In this document: positions 41,296 to 50,449 of the stretch, piece by piece | Layout of the letters: each line of letters opens with the position of its first letter | How positions within the stretch are numbered: position 1 is the stretch's first letter | Assembly (NCBI GenBank): GCA_037382465.1 | Contig: JARRPX010000015.1 | Location: 1 to 64,000, forward strand | DNA: 64,000 bases | Direction of reading: 5' to 3' | Source: Anaerolineales bacterium | GTDB lineage: Bacteria; Chloroflexota; Anaerolineae; Anaerolineales; E44-bin32 | Made by a program: the position numbers and the translations under genes | Notes under the pieces: model-generated | Databases searched by the model: none | Told to the model about the DNA's origin: nothing | Seen by the model: only the letters and a program-made list of their open reading frames with translations

Positions 41296-42720
41296 TCAGC
41301 GTTTTTGATCGCCACGGCGGGTGAGGTCTCGTTTGATAGTTTGGATTTCGCGTTCTTGCGGCTCGGGAAGGGACTCGACCTGCTCGATGCCCAGCGCTTT
41401 ACGCTGCGCCTCGCGCCAGCGCGCCAGCCTGTTTTCGACTTCCGTTTCGTACCCCTGATCGGAAGGTTCGTAGAACACCGTTCCCAGGAGCTCGTCGGGC
41501 AAATACTGCTGGCCAATGTGGTGGGCGGGAAATTCGTGCGGGTACTGGTATCCTTCGCCGTGCCCCAGTGCTTTTGCGTCGCGATTGGCGTCCTGGAGAT
41601 GTTTGGGCACATCAACGATGCCCCTTTCTTCGACCAATTTGTACGCTTTGAAGTAGGAGACCGCACTGTTCGATTTGGACGCCGTGGCGAGGTAGAGCGT
41701 GGCCTCCACGATGGGGTACACCCCTTCGGGCAGACCGACGAATTCGAAGGACTGCAGCGCCGCAGCAGCGACGACCAATCCCATCGGATCGGCCAATCCG
41801 ATGTCCTCGGAAGCCAGGATCAGCAGTCGGCGCAGGATGAAGCGCGGATCCTCGCCGGCGTAGAGCATCTTGGCCAGCCAGTAGAGCGCGGCATCGGGAT
41901 CCGACCCGCGCACGGATTTGATGAAGGCAGAGATGGTGTCGTAATGTGCGTCTCCGTCCTTGTCGTAGAGAATGGCCCGGCGTTGGATCGATTCCTGCGC
42001 TACGTCGAGGTCGATGTGAATCGTGCCGCTTTTATTGGGCGGGGTGGTTTCGACGGCGAGTTCGAGGGCGTTGAGGGCATTGCGCGCGTCGCCGCCCGCG
42101 ACGTGAATGAGATGTGCCAGTGCATCCTCGTCGATCTTGATCGATCTGTCGCCGTAACCGCGTTCTTTGTCGTGCAGCGCGTGCTCGATGACCCGGCGTA
42201 AATCGTCGTCGTCGAGCGGCCGCAGTTGGAAGATGCGCGAGCGCGAGACCAGCGCACCGATGACTTCGAAATACGGGTTCTCCGTGGTCGCCCCGATCAG
42301 CGTGATGGTGCCGTTCTCGACGTGGGGCAGCAGGGCGTCTTGCTGCGCTTTGTTCCAGCGGTGGACTTCGTCGACGAAGAGGATGGTGCGTTTGTTGTAC
42401 AGTTTGCGCCGTTCCTGGGCTTCGTGGATCACGCGCCGCAGTTCCGGTTTCCCGGCCAACACGGCTGACATGGTCTCGAAGTGGGATTGCGTCGTGTTGG
42501 CGATGATCATCGCCAGAGTCGTTTTTCCGGTGCCCGGCGGGCCCCACAGAATGATCGAGGCGAAGAGGCGATCGGCTTGAATCGCGCGGCGCAGCAAACA
42601 TCCCTCGCCGACGATTTCCTCCTGTCCGACGAATTCATCCAAATTGCGCGGCCGAACACGCGCTGCCAGGGGCGCTTCGTGCATCAAACGTTCACTCAAG
42701 GCGTGATCGAAGAGGTCCAT
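41296..42720 (-). CDS. rarA: Replication-associated recombination protein A (RarA/MgsA, AAA ATPase)
   Basis: A 474-residue AAA clamp-loader-like ATPase acting at stalled replication forks. It starts with PLAARVRPRNLDEFVGQEEI; Walker A is GPPGTGKTT (near residue 60), Walker B ILFVDEVHRWNKAQQD, sensor 1 GATTEN, and the C-terminal tetramerisation region contains DPDAALYWLAKMLYAGEDP and SEDIGLADP, both highly characteristic. A tail of about 40 charged residues extends beyond the usual end. A TGG-TACAAT element lies 12 nt before the ATG. Confidence 0.96.
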   Translation of the reverse strand: MDLFDHALSERLMHEAPLAARVRPRNLDEFVGQEEIVGEGCLLRRAIQADRLFASIILWGPPGTGKTTLAMIIANTTQSHFETMSAVLAGKPELRRVIHEAQERRKLYNKRTILFVDEVHRWNKAQQDALLPHVENGTITLIGATTENPYFEVIGALVSRSRIFQLRPLDDDDLRRVIEHALHDKERGYGDRSIKIDEDALAHLIHVAGGDARNALNALELAVETTPPNKSGTIHIDLDVAQESIQRRAILYDKDGDAHYDTISAFIKSVRGSDPDAALYWLAKMLYAGEDPRFILRRLLILASEDIGLADPMGLVVAAAALQSFEFVGLPEGVYPIVEATLYLATASKSNSAVSYFKAYKLVEERGIVDVPKHLQDANRDAKALGHGEGYQYPHEFPAHHIGQQYLPDELLGTVFYEPSDQGYETEVENRLARWREAQRKALGIEQVESLPEPQEREIQTIKRDLTRRGDQKR

Positions 42721-42732
42721 CGGTTATTCGAT

Positions 42733-42741
42733 ATTGTACCA
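42733..42741 (-). promoter_or_regulatory. Extended -10 promoter of rarA
   Basis: TGG plus TACAAT (42738-42733) on the minus strand, 12 nt before the ATG at 42720, predicting a leader of only about 5 nt. Confidence 0.45.
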
Positions 42742-42878
42742 ACGAGTCGCCCTGCATGAGGCTTTTTCTATCAGAATTGCATCGGGCTTTCCCTATGTGT
42801 ATCTGATGAAGTTGATGACGGCCAGTAGGGCATTGCGTTTGGGCTGCATGGGTGCTGGACTCCGAGTTAAGCAGGCTA

Positions 42879-42887
42879 TGTTAGAAT
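42879..42887 (+). promoter_or_regulatory. Extended -10 promoter of the maf-PBP-rsgA operon
   Basis: TGT plus TAGAAT (42882-42887). The first downstream ATG (42897, 9 nt away) opens a 15-codon frame, and the maf start proper is further on. Confidence 0.45.
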
Positions 42888-42896
42888 GTCCCCTCG

Positions 42897-42944
42897 ATGG
42901 ACACTTGCACTGCGCACGGGATGAAATCAAGCTGCTGTGCGTAA
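42897..42944 (+). CDS. Possible 15-residue leader peptide upstream of maf
   Basis: ATG placed 9 nt after an extended -10 encodes MDTCTAHGMKSSCCA and stops at 42942-42944, 17 nt before the GTG of maf. It has no ribosome-binding sequence and would need leaderless initiation. Three of the residues are Cys. It could affect translation of maf or be chance. Confidence 0.3.
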   Translation: MDTCTAHGMKSSCCA

Positions 42945-42961
42945 TCGGGAGTACGATCGCA

Positions 42962-43645
42962 GTGACAGGGAAGGAAACGGAAAGACAGGCGTTCACGCTG
43001 GCCTCGGCCTCTCCGAGAAGACGGGATTTGATGGGACTGACCGGATGGGACGTACGCGTTATTTCCACCGACGTGAACGAGCGTACGAAATCCGGCGAGG
43101 ACGCCCAGGCATTGGCCCGCCGCCTGGCGGAGGCGAAAGCCAGAAGTGCGCTGGAGCGGTCGAACCCGGAGGGCATCCTGCTCGCCGCGGACACGGTCGT
43201 GGAATACGAGGGCCGGCTGCTGGGCAAACCGGGTGACGAGCGAGATGCGCTGCGCATGCTGACGGAACTGCGCGGGCGGAATCACACCGTCGTGACGGCG
43301 CTGGCGATCAGCCAACCCGGTAACGGATCGGTAGAAATCGAAGCCTGCAAGACGTCCGTCCCGATGCGGGAATACGCTACGGAGGAACTGCGTGCGTATG
43401 TCGCCTCCGGACGTGCCTTCGATAAAGCCGGCGGATACGGAATACAGGACGAGGATTTCCATCCGGTCGATGTGGATCGATTGGCCGGCTGCTTTGCCAA
43501 CGTGATGGGTTTGCCATTGTGTCATCTCGTGCGCGCCGCGCGACGAATGGGAGTCGAGCCGCCGATAGACGTTCCGGCGGCATGCCAGGCGTATACCAGC
43601 TATACTTGTCCGGTGTACGCGGAGATATTGAGGGACGCATCGTGA
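42962..43645 (+). CDS. maf: Maf-family nucleotide pyrophosphatase
   Basis: About 227 residues from GTG 42962, with GGGAG 10 nt upstream. The frame is open to 42734 but earlier text shows no resemblance. Maf motifs: LASASPRRRDLM at the start, ILLAADTVVEYEGRLLGKPGDE in parts (the catalytic Asp in AADT) and FDKAGGYGIQDE. It hydrolyses non-canonical or certain canonical nucleoside triphosphates. The C-terminus is extended by about 35 residues with CQAYTSYTCPVY, unusual for Maf. Its stop overlaps the penicillin-binding-protein start (GTGA). Confidence 0.9.
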   Translation: MTGKETERQAFTLASASPRRRDLMGLTGWDVRVISTDVNERTKSGEDAQALARRLAEAKARSALERSNPEGILLAADTVVEYEGRLLGKPGDERDALRMLTELRGRNHTVVTALAISQPGNGSVEIEACKTSVPMREYATEELRAYVASGRAFDKAGGYGIQDEDFHPVDVDRLAGCFANVMGLPLCHLVRAARRMGVEPPIDVPAACQAYTSYTCPVYAEILRDAS

Positions 43646-45945
43646 AACGACTATCGATTGTCTTTCTCTTTGCACTCGCGCTTTCTGCTTGTACGGGTTC
43701 GAACGGCACGCCGAATCAAGACGGAGGAGAAGGGCTGCCCAGCCCACAGGTGACCACGCTGGCAGCCCCGAACCCGGATGAGATGGCGGTCCGATTTCTG
43801 GATGCGTGGAAAGACATGGACTACGACACCATGTACGCACTCCTGAGCTCGTTGACCCGGGATGGATTGTCCCAAGACGATTTCGTCGAGCGCTATGAGT
43901 ACGTGCGCACCACGGCGAACATCATCAGCCTCGATTACCAGATCGTTTCGAGCCTGGTGATCAGCCCCCAGGCCGCCGAGGTGCGCTACCGTCTGACGCT
44001 GACCAGCGGAGTCGTCGGGGACATCGTGCGCGAGACGCGCATGGACCTGAAGCGCGAAGGCGCGGACTGGCGTGTGGCCTGGACGGAGGGCATGATCCTG
44101 CCCGAACTGGAGGGCGGCAACCGTTTGCGTATGACCACGCTGACTTCGACGCGGGCCAACATCTACGACCGCAACGGCCTGGCGCTGGCTTCCGAGGCGA
44201 CGGCCGATGAACCCAACGTGGCCGCTTTGTGGCTGCAGCCCGATTTGATCGGCGACGCGGATTCGGAAGACGCCATGCTCTCGGCGCTGCGGCGCATGTT
44301 CGGGCTGCCGGACAGCGATCCGATCGTCCAGCGCTATGCGCCCATCCGTTACACGAATTACTTCACCATGTTGGGAACGGTGCCCTACAGCACGTACGAA
44401 AATTACGGCGGATTGATCGCCAACCTGGATGCAGTCAAGGTGCGCTTGTACGGCGCCCGCTACTACTTTGGAGAAGGGCTCACGCCTTTTGCGGGCGCGG
44501 CCGCACCGCACGCCGTTGGATACGTCAGCCAGATTCAGGAAAGTGAATTGGAGGAACTCCGGGCGCGGGGTTACGCGGGGGACGAGTTCGTCGGCCGCAC
44601 CGGGATCGAGGCGGTCTACGAAGACGAACTGCGCGGCGTGCCGGGCGGCACGCTGTATCTCACCGACCCGCAGGGCGAAATCACGGAAGCGCTCGCCTCG
44701 CGCGAGGTAGAGCTACCCTATGCAGTGTACACCACCCTGGATCGCGATCTGCAGTTGGCGGCGCAGGAAGCCTTCGGCGAGTTTGCCGGAGCGATCGTGG
44801 TGCTCGAACGCGACTCGGGCGCCGTGCTGGCGATGACCTCTTCGCCGGGTTTCGACTCCAATCTATTCGACTACGAAAATCCGAACGCGCAGTTCGGCAA
44901 CGCGCTTCCGATGTTGAGCGAAAGCCCGCTGCAGCCCTATACCAATCGCGCCACGAACGGCACCTACCCGCCGGGCTCGACGTTCAAGATCGTCACCTTG
45001 GCGGCGGCGCTCGAATCCGGAGAGTACACCGCCAGTACGATGTACGACTGTCAATTGGAGTTCCTGGAGCTTTACGAGCGGACCGGAAGACCGGAAGATA
45101 TCTTGCACGACTGGCGCTACGACAGGGATTGGCCTCCCGCCGGGAAGATCAACCTGGTCCAGGGCCTGGAATACTCCTGTAACCCGTACTTCTGGCACAT
45201 CGGGCTCGATCTTTTCGACAAAGGAATGCCCACTGCCATTCCCGATATGGCTGCGGCGTTTGGATTGGGACAAGAGACCGGCATCGAGATCGGCGACGCT
45301 GCGGGCCTGGTGCCCAACCCGGAATGGAAACTGGCTGAAGTCGGCACGGGTTGGGAGATGCACGATCCAGTACAGCTCGCCATCGGCCAGGGGGCGATGC
45401 TGGTCACACCGCTGCAAATGGCGCGTTTGGTGGCTGCGGTGGGAAACGGCGGTACGCTGTACCGGCCGAGCCTGGTGCTGCGCGTCGAGAACGCCGACGG
45501 GGACGTGCGCTACGAGTTTGCTCCCGAGGCGCAGAGCGAACTGCCTGTGAGCCCGGAGAATCTGGCGGTCATCCAGCAGGCCATGACCAACGTGGTGCGC
45601 GTGACCACGGCCACGGCCTACCGCAAGTTCCTCGGCCTGAGCGTCAACATCGCCGGCAAAACCGGCACGGCAACCACGGCGGGCGAGGGCGACAACCCGC
45701 ACGCCTGGTTCGTCGGATACACATTCGAGGGGCGCGAAGATAAACCGGACATCGCCATCGCTGTCGTGCTCGATTACCGGGGCGAAGGCTCGGATTGGGC
45801 GGCGCCGGTGTTCCGCAGAATCGTGGAAACTTATTTCCGCGGCCAGGCGCAGTCGCTCTACCCCTGGGAGGCGCGCATCGGTGTGCCCAAGACGGCAACG
45901 CCGGAACCGGAAGAGGGGGAAGCAACGGCCACACCCGAACCTTAA
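43642..45945 (+). CDS. Lipoprotein penicillin-binding protein (class B transpeptidase with MecA_N-like domain)
   Basis: A 767-residue exported enzyme that cross-links peptidoglycan. The signal peptide MKRLSIVFLFALALSAC ends in a lipobox, so it is lipid-anchored instead of membrane-spanning. An NTF2-like MecA_N domain (about 45-150, AVRFLDAWKDMDYDTMYAL), a dimerisation domain (RANIYDRNGLALA) and the transpeptidase follow. Active-site motifs: STFK with Ser 446, SCN at 512-514, KTGT at 673-676. The frame opens earlier (43519), but GTG 43642 starts the signal peptide and overlaps maf. A short TP/EA-rich tail ends the protein. MecA_N-type PBPs include low-affinity ones; resistance cannot be inferred from sequence alone. 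Confidence 0.93.
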   Translation: MKRLSIVFLFALALSACTGSNGTPNQDGGEGLPSPQVTTLAAPNPDEMAVRFLDAWKDMDYDTMYALLSSLTRDGLSQDDFVERYEYVRTTANIISLDYQIVSSLVISPQAAEVRYRLTLTSGVVGDIVRETRMDLKREGADWRVAWTEGMILPELEGGNRLRMTTLTSTRANIYDRNGLALASEATADEPNVAALWLQPDLIGDADSEDAMLSALRRMFGLPDSDPIVQRYAPIRYTNYFTMLGTVPYSTYENYGGLIANLDAVKVRLYGARYYFGEGLTPFAGAAAPHAVGYVSQIQESELEELRARGYAGDEFVGRTGIEAVYEDELRGVPGGTLYLTDPQGEITEALASREVELPYAVYTTLDRDLQLAAQEAFGEFAGAIVVLERDSGAVLAMTSSPGFDSNLFDYENPNAQFGNALPMLSESPLQPYTNRATNGTYPPGSTFKIVTLAAALESGEYTASTMYDCQLEFLELYERTGRPEDILHDWRYDRDWPPAGKINLVQGLEYSCNPYFWHIGLDLFDKGMPTAIPDMAAAFGLGQETGIEIGDAAGLVPNPEWKLAEVGTGWEMHDPVQLAIGQGAMLVTPLQMARLVAAVGNGGTLYRPSLVLRVENADGDVRYEFAPEAQSELPVSPENLAVIQQAMTNVVRVTTATAYRKFLGLSVNIAGKTGTATTAGEGDNPHAWFVGYTFEGREDKPDIAIAVVLDYRGEGSDWAAPVFRRIVETYFRGQAQSLYPWEARIGVPKTATPEPEEGEATATPEP

Positions 45946-45959
45946 CCAAAGGCGAACCC

Positions 45960-46874
45960 GTGACTGAAGAACGCAAAATGCCCGGCCTGATCGTACGTGC
46001 GCAATCCGGTTTCTTTCACGTCGAAACGGACGAAGGCATTGTCGTGGCGGAACTGCGCGGCCGCTTGACGAAAGAACGCATGGAGACCGACGCCGCCGCA
46101 TTGGGCGATCAGGTCTGGGTTCAGGTGCATGCGGACGGCACGGCAACGATCGAAGCGGTCGAGGAGCGCCGGCGTGTGCTATCGCGGCGATCCCCGGGCA
46201 AGATCGAAGTGGAGCAGGTGATCGTGGCCAATCCGGATCAGTTGATCTTCGTCTTCGCCTGCGCCGATCCGGACCCCAATTTCCGCATGCTGGATCGCCT
46301 CCTGGTCGTCGCCGAGCGCGAAGGAATCCCGGCAATCGTCTGCGCCAACAAGATCGACCTGGTCACGCGCCGCAGCGCCAGAGCGGAATTCGGGGAATAC
46401 AAACATCTTGGCTACCGCGTGATCTACACCTCGGCGTTATACGGAAAGGGTATACGCGGTCTGCGCAAGATACTGCGCGGGAAAATCTCCGTTTTCGCAG
46501 GTCCTTCGGGCGCCGGAAAAACCAGTTTGTTGAACGCCGTACAGCCCGGGCTTGACCTGGAGACCAAGGAAATCAGTGAAGCGACGCGGAAGGGACAGCA
46601 TTCGACCGTCGTGCCCAAGCTAATTCCGCTCCGGCGCGGGGGCTACATCGCCGACACGCCGGGCTTGAAGGCCTTCGCCTTGTGGGACATCGAGCCCGAA
46701 GAAGTGGACGCTTATTTCCCGGAGATGCGCCAACTTGTGGCGGAATGCGATTTCAGCGACTGTACCCACGAGCACGAGCCCGGATGCGCGGTCATCGCCG
46801 CCGTGGAAGCGGGAAAGATCAGCCCGGAGCGCTACGATTCCTACTTACGTATCCGCCATGGGGAAGTGGAGTAA
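45960..46874 (+). CDS. rsgA: Ribosome small subunit-dependent GTPase A
   Basis: A 304-residue circularly permuted GTPase that helps mature the 30S subunit. An OB fold (about 10-75) comes first, then G4 ANKIDL before G1 GPSGAGKTS, and G3 DTPG, the order that defines the family. A C-terminal zinc site (CDFSDCTHEHEPGC) follows. The frame opens at 45795 inside the PBP gene, but GTG 45960 lies 14 nt after its stop with AAAGGCG upstream. Confidence 0.95.
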   Translation: MTEERKMPGLIVRAQSGFFHVETDEGIVVAELRGRLTKERMETDAAALGDQVWVQVHADGTATIEAVEERRRVLSRRSPGKIEVEQVIVANPDQLIFVFACADPDPNFRMLDRLLVVAEREGIPAIVCANKIDLVTRRSARAEFGEYKHLGYRVIYTSALYGKGIRGLRKILRGKISVFAGPSGAGKTSLLNAVQPGLDLETKEISEATRKGQHSTVVPKLIPLRRGGYIADTPGLKAFALWDIEPEEVDAYFPEMRQLVAECDFSDCTHEHEPGCAVIAAVEAGKISPERYDSYLRIRHGEVE

Positions 46875-47006
46875 AGACTTCCGAGGGGACCGCGCTGCGG
46901 ATCGACAAATCCTCACAGCAATAAATATTGCATAGAATTGATAACTAACAGCGGAAATTGTCTTCCATGACCCGATCGGAGGATCGTGTTCTGAGAAAGG
47001 AGCGAT

Positions 47007-48023
47007 TTACAGCGGCCGCAGGATGCGGTCCTCGCGCAGACGCTTGAACCACAGCGAAGCGCCGCGAGGCATGGTTTCGATGGCAGCCTCCTGCCAGGCG
47101 CGGACGCCGAGGCCTTGAATGGTCTGGGGTTTATAACCCACGGCCCGCCAGGCACCGACGTGCTGCGCCAAATAGGGAGGCAGGAACAGCAGGGAAGCTT
47201 CGCTCTGCAGTTCAATCGAGGCTTCTTCGACCGCCTGCATCAATGCGGGGATCACTTCTTCGACGGCCAAACCTTGCTCGAAATATAGCTCGTCGATGCG
47301 GGTGACCAGATTCTCGACCTGCCAGCCGGTCACGCCCGCAAGGCGGCTGTCTTGTTCGATCAACAGGTACGCTTTTTCCCCAAAAGCCGCCATGACTTCC
47401 GCACGCGACATGCGCCGTTTTCCGTGCGTGGCGTGGGTAATGAAGCGGCCGATTTCGTCGGCGTCTTTGGGCCGGCCGCGGCGCACGATGTACTCGCCGG
47501 GGCGGGATACTTCGGGCTCCGGCAGCAGCGGTTCTTCGGGCTGCGGCAGCGATGCCCAGGCGTCCTGTACCTGATCCCAGGTGTCTTCGAAAGAGCCGTT
47601 GTTGGTGATGACGATCTTCGCGGACTGGAGTTTCAGCGCCTGCGGGAGCTGCGAGGCAACGCGCTGTTTGGCCATCGTTTCGCTCATGTTGCGTTTTTGG
47701 ATCAGTCTCGCGACCTGGAGTTTTTCGGTCGCATCCACGACCCAGATGGTATCGCAGCCTGCAGCCAGGTCCGTTTCGAGCAATTTAATGGCTTCGATCA
47801 CTACGACGCTGTGTTTCGAGCGGCGGATGAGAATATCAATGGCATGGGTGACCAGGGGTTGAACGATGGCCTCCAGTCGTTCCAGCGCTTTCGGGTCGGA
47901 GAAGACGACTTTTGCCAGCTTGGCTCGGTCGATTTGCCCCTCGCCGTCCAGCACCCATTCGCTTTTACCGGTGGCGATATTGCCGGTGAGGCCGATGACG
48001 TATTTTCCGGGCCAGCGACTCAA
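47007..48023 (-). CDS. coaE: CoaE-like dephospho-CoA kinase with internal deletion, fused to a GNAT domain
   Basis: A 338-residue protein. The N-terminal part has the CoaE P-loop GLTGNIATGKS (residues 11-21), followed directly by EWVLDGEGQIDRAKLAKVVF. In CoaE about 40 residues lie between these, including the conserved IDAD motif whose Asp is catalytic; they are missing here without loss of frame. The rest (HPLI-like QPLVTHAI, VIEAIKLLE, CDTIWVVDA, RNMSE) is normal. Residues about 175-335 form a GNAT-like domain (VRRGRPKDADEIGRF ... ). The TTG start at 48023 has AAAGGAG 7 nt upstream. As written the kinase should be inactive; an assembly collapse is an alternative. Confidence 0.85.
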   Translation of the reverse strand: MSRWPGKYVIGLTGNIATGKSEWVLDGEGQIDRAKLAKVVFSDPKALERLEAIVQPLVTHAIDILIRRSKHSVVVIEAIKLLETDLAAGCDTIWVVDATEKLQVARLIQKRNMSETMAKQRVASQLPQALKLQSAKIVITNNGSFEDTWDQVQDAWASLPQPEEPLLPEPEVSRPGEYIVRRGRPKDADEIGRFITHATHGKRRMSRAEVMAAFGEKAYLLIEQDSRLAGVTGWQVENLVTRIDELYFEQGLAVEEVIPALMQAVEEASIELQSEASLLFLPPYLAQHVGAWRAVGYKPQTIQGLGVRAWQEAAIETMPRGASLWFKRLREDRILRPL

Positions 48024-48093
48024 AGGCGGAACTCCTTTGATACATTAACGTGCTTCATTCTAACCTTGCGTGTATTGGATGTCAAAGGCCACA

Positions 48094-50199
48094 TCATCGA
48101 TTCGGCGATGCGTGGTACACATGGCTCCCGATTGCAAGGTAAATATCGTTCGGTGGACCGAGCGTGAAGGCAGAGATTTCGCCTTCAAAGGGCTCCGTTG
48201 GCAGGTATTTTCCCTGATAGACCAACCGCATGCTGAAGTGCAGTACGCTGTTACTGAAGATGTCGAGGAAATACAGCGACGGCTCCGGGGGCGGCGAATA
48301 GTCGATCTTTGCCGCGATGGCGCCGGGAATTTGCGGTGCCGCCTCGTGCCCCGGTCTATCGTCTTGGAATTGCGGATTCTGCTCGCATTCCACGCGTATG
48401 CGGTTCGTTTCCTCGAAGCGCCGGCAGCGGTCGATGCGGCCGTCGGCATAGAGGATGAACAACTCGTCCCCGGCCATGGCCATGTCGATCGACCCGCCGA
48501 GATCACGCACGTCTTCCACGAAGAACAATTCCGGCGTGCCGCTGAACAGGCCTCCGGTCGCGTTGTAGATCCAGACGGAATTCTTGAGCGGATCGAGTAC
48601 GTACAACGTGTCTTCGAGAACGTCTATGGCGCGGATTCGTCCCCAGCCGATGTCCGGTGGCGAAAGTTGTGCGATCGCCGGCTGGCGTTCCGGCGCGCAG
48701 TACAGCAGCGTGCCGTCCATATCGATGGCCACGACGCCTTCCGCGCCCAGCGCACCCGGCTCGGGTTGAACGACGATGTCCACGATCGGGTCGAGATCGG
48801 CGTATTGGGTGCTCGAGTTGAGGCAATCGAACGCGGGGTCGATCTTGTATCCCCGTTCCGGCGTGCCCCAGGCGTGCCACATAATCTCGTGTTCCGAATC
48901 CAGGACGTAGATATCGGTTTCGGAAGCCGCCAATGCGGTGATGTTCGTGTCGCTGCCGAATCCGCCGCTCACCATGGGTTTGAATTCGAGGCGGCCGATC
49001 AAATCAAGCGCATCCAGCGCCTCGACGGTCTTCTGCCACAACGTATCGGCCTCTTTATTCCAATCGTAGTCCTTTGCCAGTTCCAGGAAATGGCGTGCCG
49101 CATCCCAATCGCCCCGGGCCGCCTCTGCGCTCGGTTTCATCTCTGCGATCTGAACCGCTGCTTCGGCCTGATACAGATATTCTTCGAATTGCTGCGAGCG
49201 GCCGCGTCCGAAGTAGGCGACGGCCGCGATGGCCACCACAACCAGCGGGACGCCCACGGCGGTTCCGATGAGAAAACGGGTGGATAATTCACCGGGCGCC
49301 GGCGGTTCTACGAGACCCGGCATCATACCGGTGAGCAGATTGGCAAAACGGTGACGCAGGGAAATCAGACCGTCGGAAATCTGTTCCCGCACATCATCGA
49401 ACGTTTTCGCGAACTGGCTGCGCGCCGGCCTTGCGGCGCGGCGGTGAGCTGCGGTTTGTGGGCCGGTACGTGGTTGTGCATATTCACCTTGCAGCTCGTT
49501 CCTCGTGTTTGCGGCCGGCTCCTGTTGGGCGATTTTCCTTTCACCCCGCACGACCAGGCGTGCAAGCACGCCGGTAAGATCGTCGTTGCTTGCGGCCACC
49601 AGACGATCGATCGCCTGTACCGGATCGACGGACGAGAGACCGGATAACGTCGTGTCCGACCAGATGGGGGGCGCAGCCGTGGTAAGAATGAAAAGATCGT
49701 TCGGCTGAACCTCGAGGTGATGGTAGCGCACGTAAGGCGAGATGGAGGCGCCCAACGGTCGTCTGCTTGCCTCTTCGGAAGTCAATCGAAGCACTCGCCC
49801 GGGACGTACGAGTACCGCCTGTCCGGTTCCCGCCTGCGCGATGTACAGATCTCCGAGGTGAAGCGCGCCGGCCAAAAAATGACAGCGGATGGGCTCGCTG
49901 ACCTCTTCATCTTGATTCAGGTCGGTGAGGTGATCGTTGATGGTCTCCACGGCCTCGCGCAATGCGGAGGTCACCGAACCCGGCGTGCCGAAGTAGGCGT
50001 CCAAAGCAAGACGCGTGAGGTGGTCGATGAATCCGGATGGGGGGCTGCTGCCATCGGAAAACCGCAAGGTGACGAAGAGCATGTCCTCCTTGCGCCCGCG
50101 CGCTGCCCGCCGCGGCGCGGTCTGTGCGGCCGTGCCGGGTGGCGGTGTGATTCTGACACCGCCACCTGCGATATGGAGTAAGGCTACATCTGCTTCCAA
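48094..50199 (-). CDS. PP2C-like pseudo-phosphatase, membrane helix and beta-propeller-like exterior domain
   Basis: A 701-residue protein. Residues 1-215 read like a PP2C fold (LRFSDGSSPPSGFIDHL in the place of DG-GGH, AGALHLGDLYIAQAGTGQAVLVRPGRV in the place of the GDSR region), but metal-binding Asp residues are mostly lost. A basic linker, a transmembrane helix (about 308-330) and a repeat-rich exterior domain follow (DTLYVLDPLKNSVWIYN, DELFILYADGRIDRC, LYFLDIFSNSVLHF), typical of propeller blades. The family is common in Chloroflexota but uncharacterised. It may sense a signal outside and pass it to Ser/Thr phospho-signalling inside. Confidence 0.75.
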   Translation of the reverse strand: MEADVALLHIAGGGVRITPPPGTAAQTAPRRAARGRKEDMLFVTLRFSDGSSPPSGFIDHLTRLALDAYFGTPGSVTSALREAVETINDHLTDLNQDEEVSEPIRCHFLAGALHLGDLYIAQAGTGQAVLVRPGRVLRLTSEEASRRPLGASISPYVRYHHLEVQPNDLFILTTAAPPIWSDTTLSGLSSVDPVQAIDRLVAASNDDLTGVLARLVVRGERKIAQQEPAANTRNELQGEYAQPRTGPQTAAHRRAARPARSQFAKTFDDVREQISDGLISLRHRFANLLTGMMPGLVEPPAPGELSTRFLIGTAVGVPLVVVAIAAVAYFGRGRSQQFEEYLYQAEAAVQIAEMKPSAEAARGDWDAARHFLELAKDYDWNKEADTLWQKTVEALDALDLIGRLEFKPMVSGGFGSDTNITALAASETDIYVLDSEHEIMWHAWGTPERGYKIDPAFDCLNSSTQYADLDPIVDIVVQPEPGALGAEGVVAIDMDGTLLYCAPERQPAIAQLSPPDIGWGRIRAIDVLEDTLYVLDPLKNSVWIYNATGGLFSGTPELFFVEDVRDLGGSIDMAMAGDELFILYADGRIDRCRRFEETNRIRVECEQNPQFQDDRPGHEAAPQIPGAIAAKIDYSPPPEPSLYFLDIFSNSVLHFSMRLVYQGKYLPTEPFEGEISAFTLGPPNDIYLAIGSHVYHASPNR

Positions 50200-50282
50200 G
50201 GTTTCACTCTCTTGTGTATTTTACAGAATCGCCGCCAATGAGCAACTCTCGGTCTCTGATGGTGCAAGAAGCTTGCCTGGAC

Positions 50283-50291
50283 TGGTAGAAT
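50283..50291 (+). promoter_or_regulatory. Extended -10 element upstream of the acetyltransferase gene
   Basis: TGG plus TAGAAT (50286-50291), about 160 nt before the ATG at 50450. The region between holds a 7-bp inverted repeat (CGTTCCA/TGGAACG) and no convincing gene. Confidence 0.35.
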
Positions 50292-50449
50292 GATACGATA
50301 ATCAGCTCGTCCCTCGAACGTTGCACGGTTGCGTATGTCGACTGAACTTACTTCCCACACACCGTTCCAGCGCCATGTATTACGTTGGAACGCCGTGGCG
50401 AAGATTGTGGATGGGGAAATTGTAAGGCTGGTTTGCGAAAGGAAACAAG

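Noticed and set aside
43519-43641. Longer penicillin-binding-protein N-terminus
   Set aside because: It would overlap maf by over 120 nt and put text before a clean lipoprotein signal peptide that starts at GTG 43642.
48070-49287. A 405-codon open frame on the plus strand, and similar long frames opposite other genes (28633-29649, 41179-42201, 59336-60559, 47352-48167, 44863-46335)
   Set aside because: They lie antisense to well-supported genes, have no family resemblance and reflect the high GC and codon pattern of the real strand.
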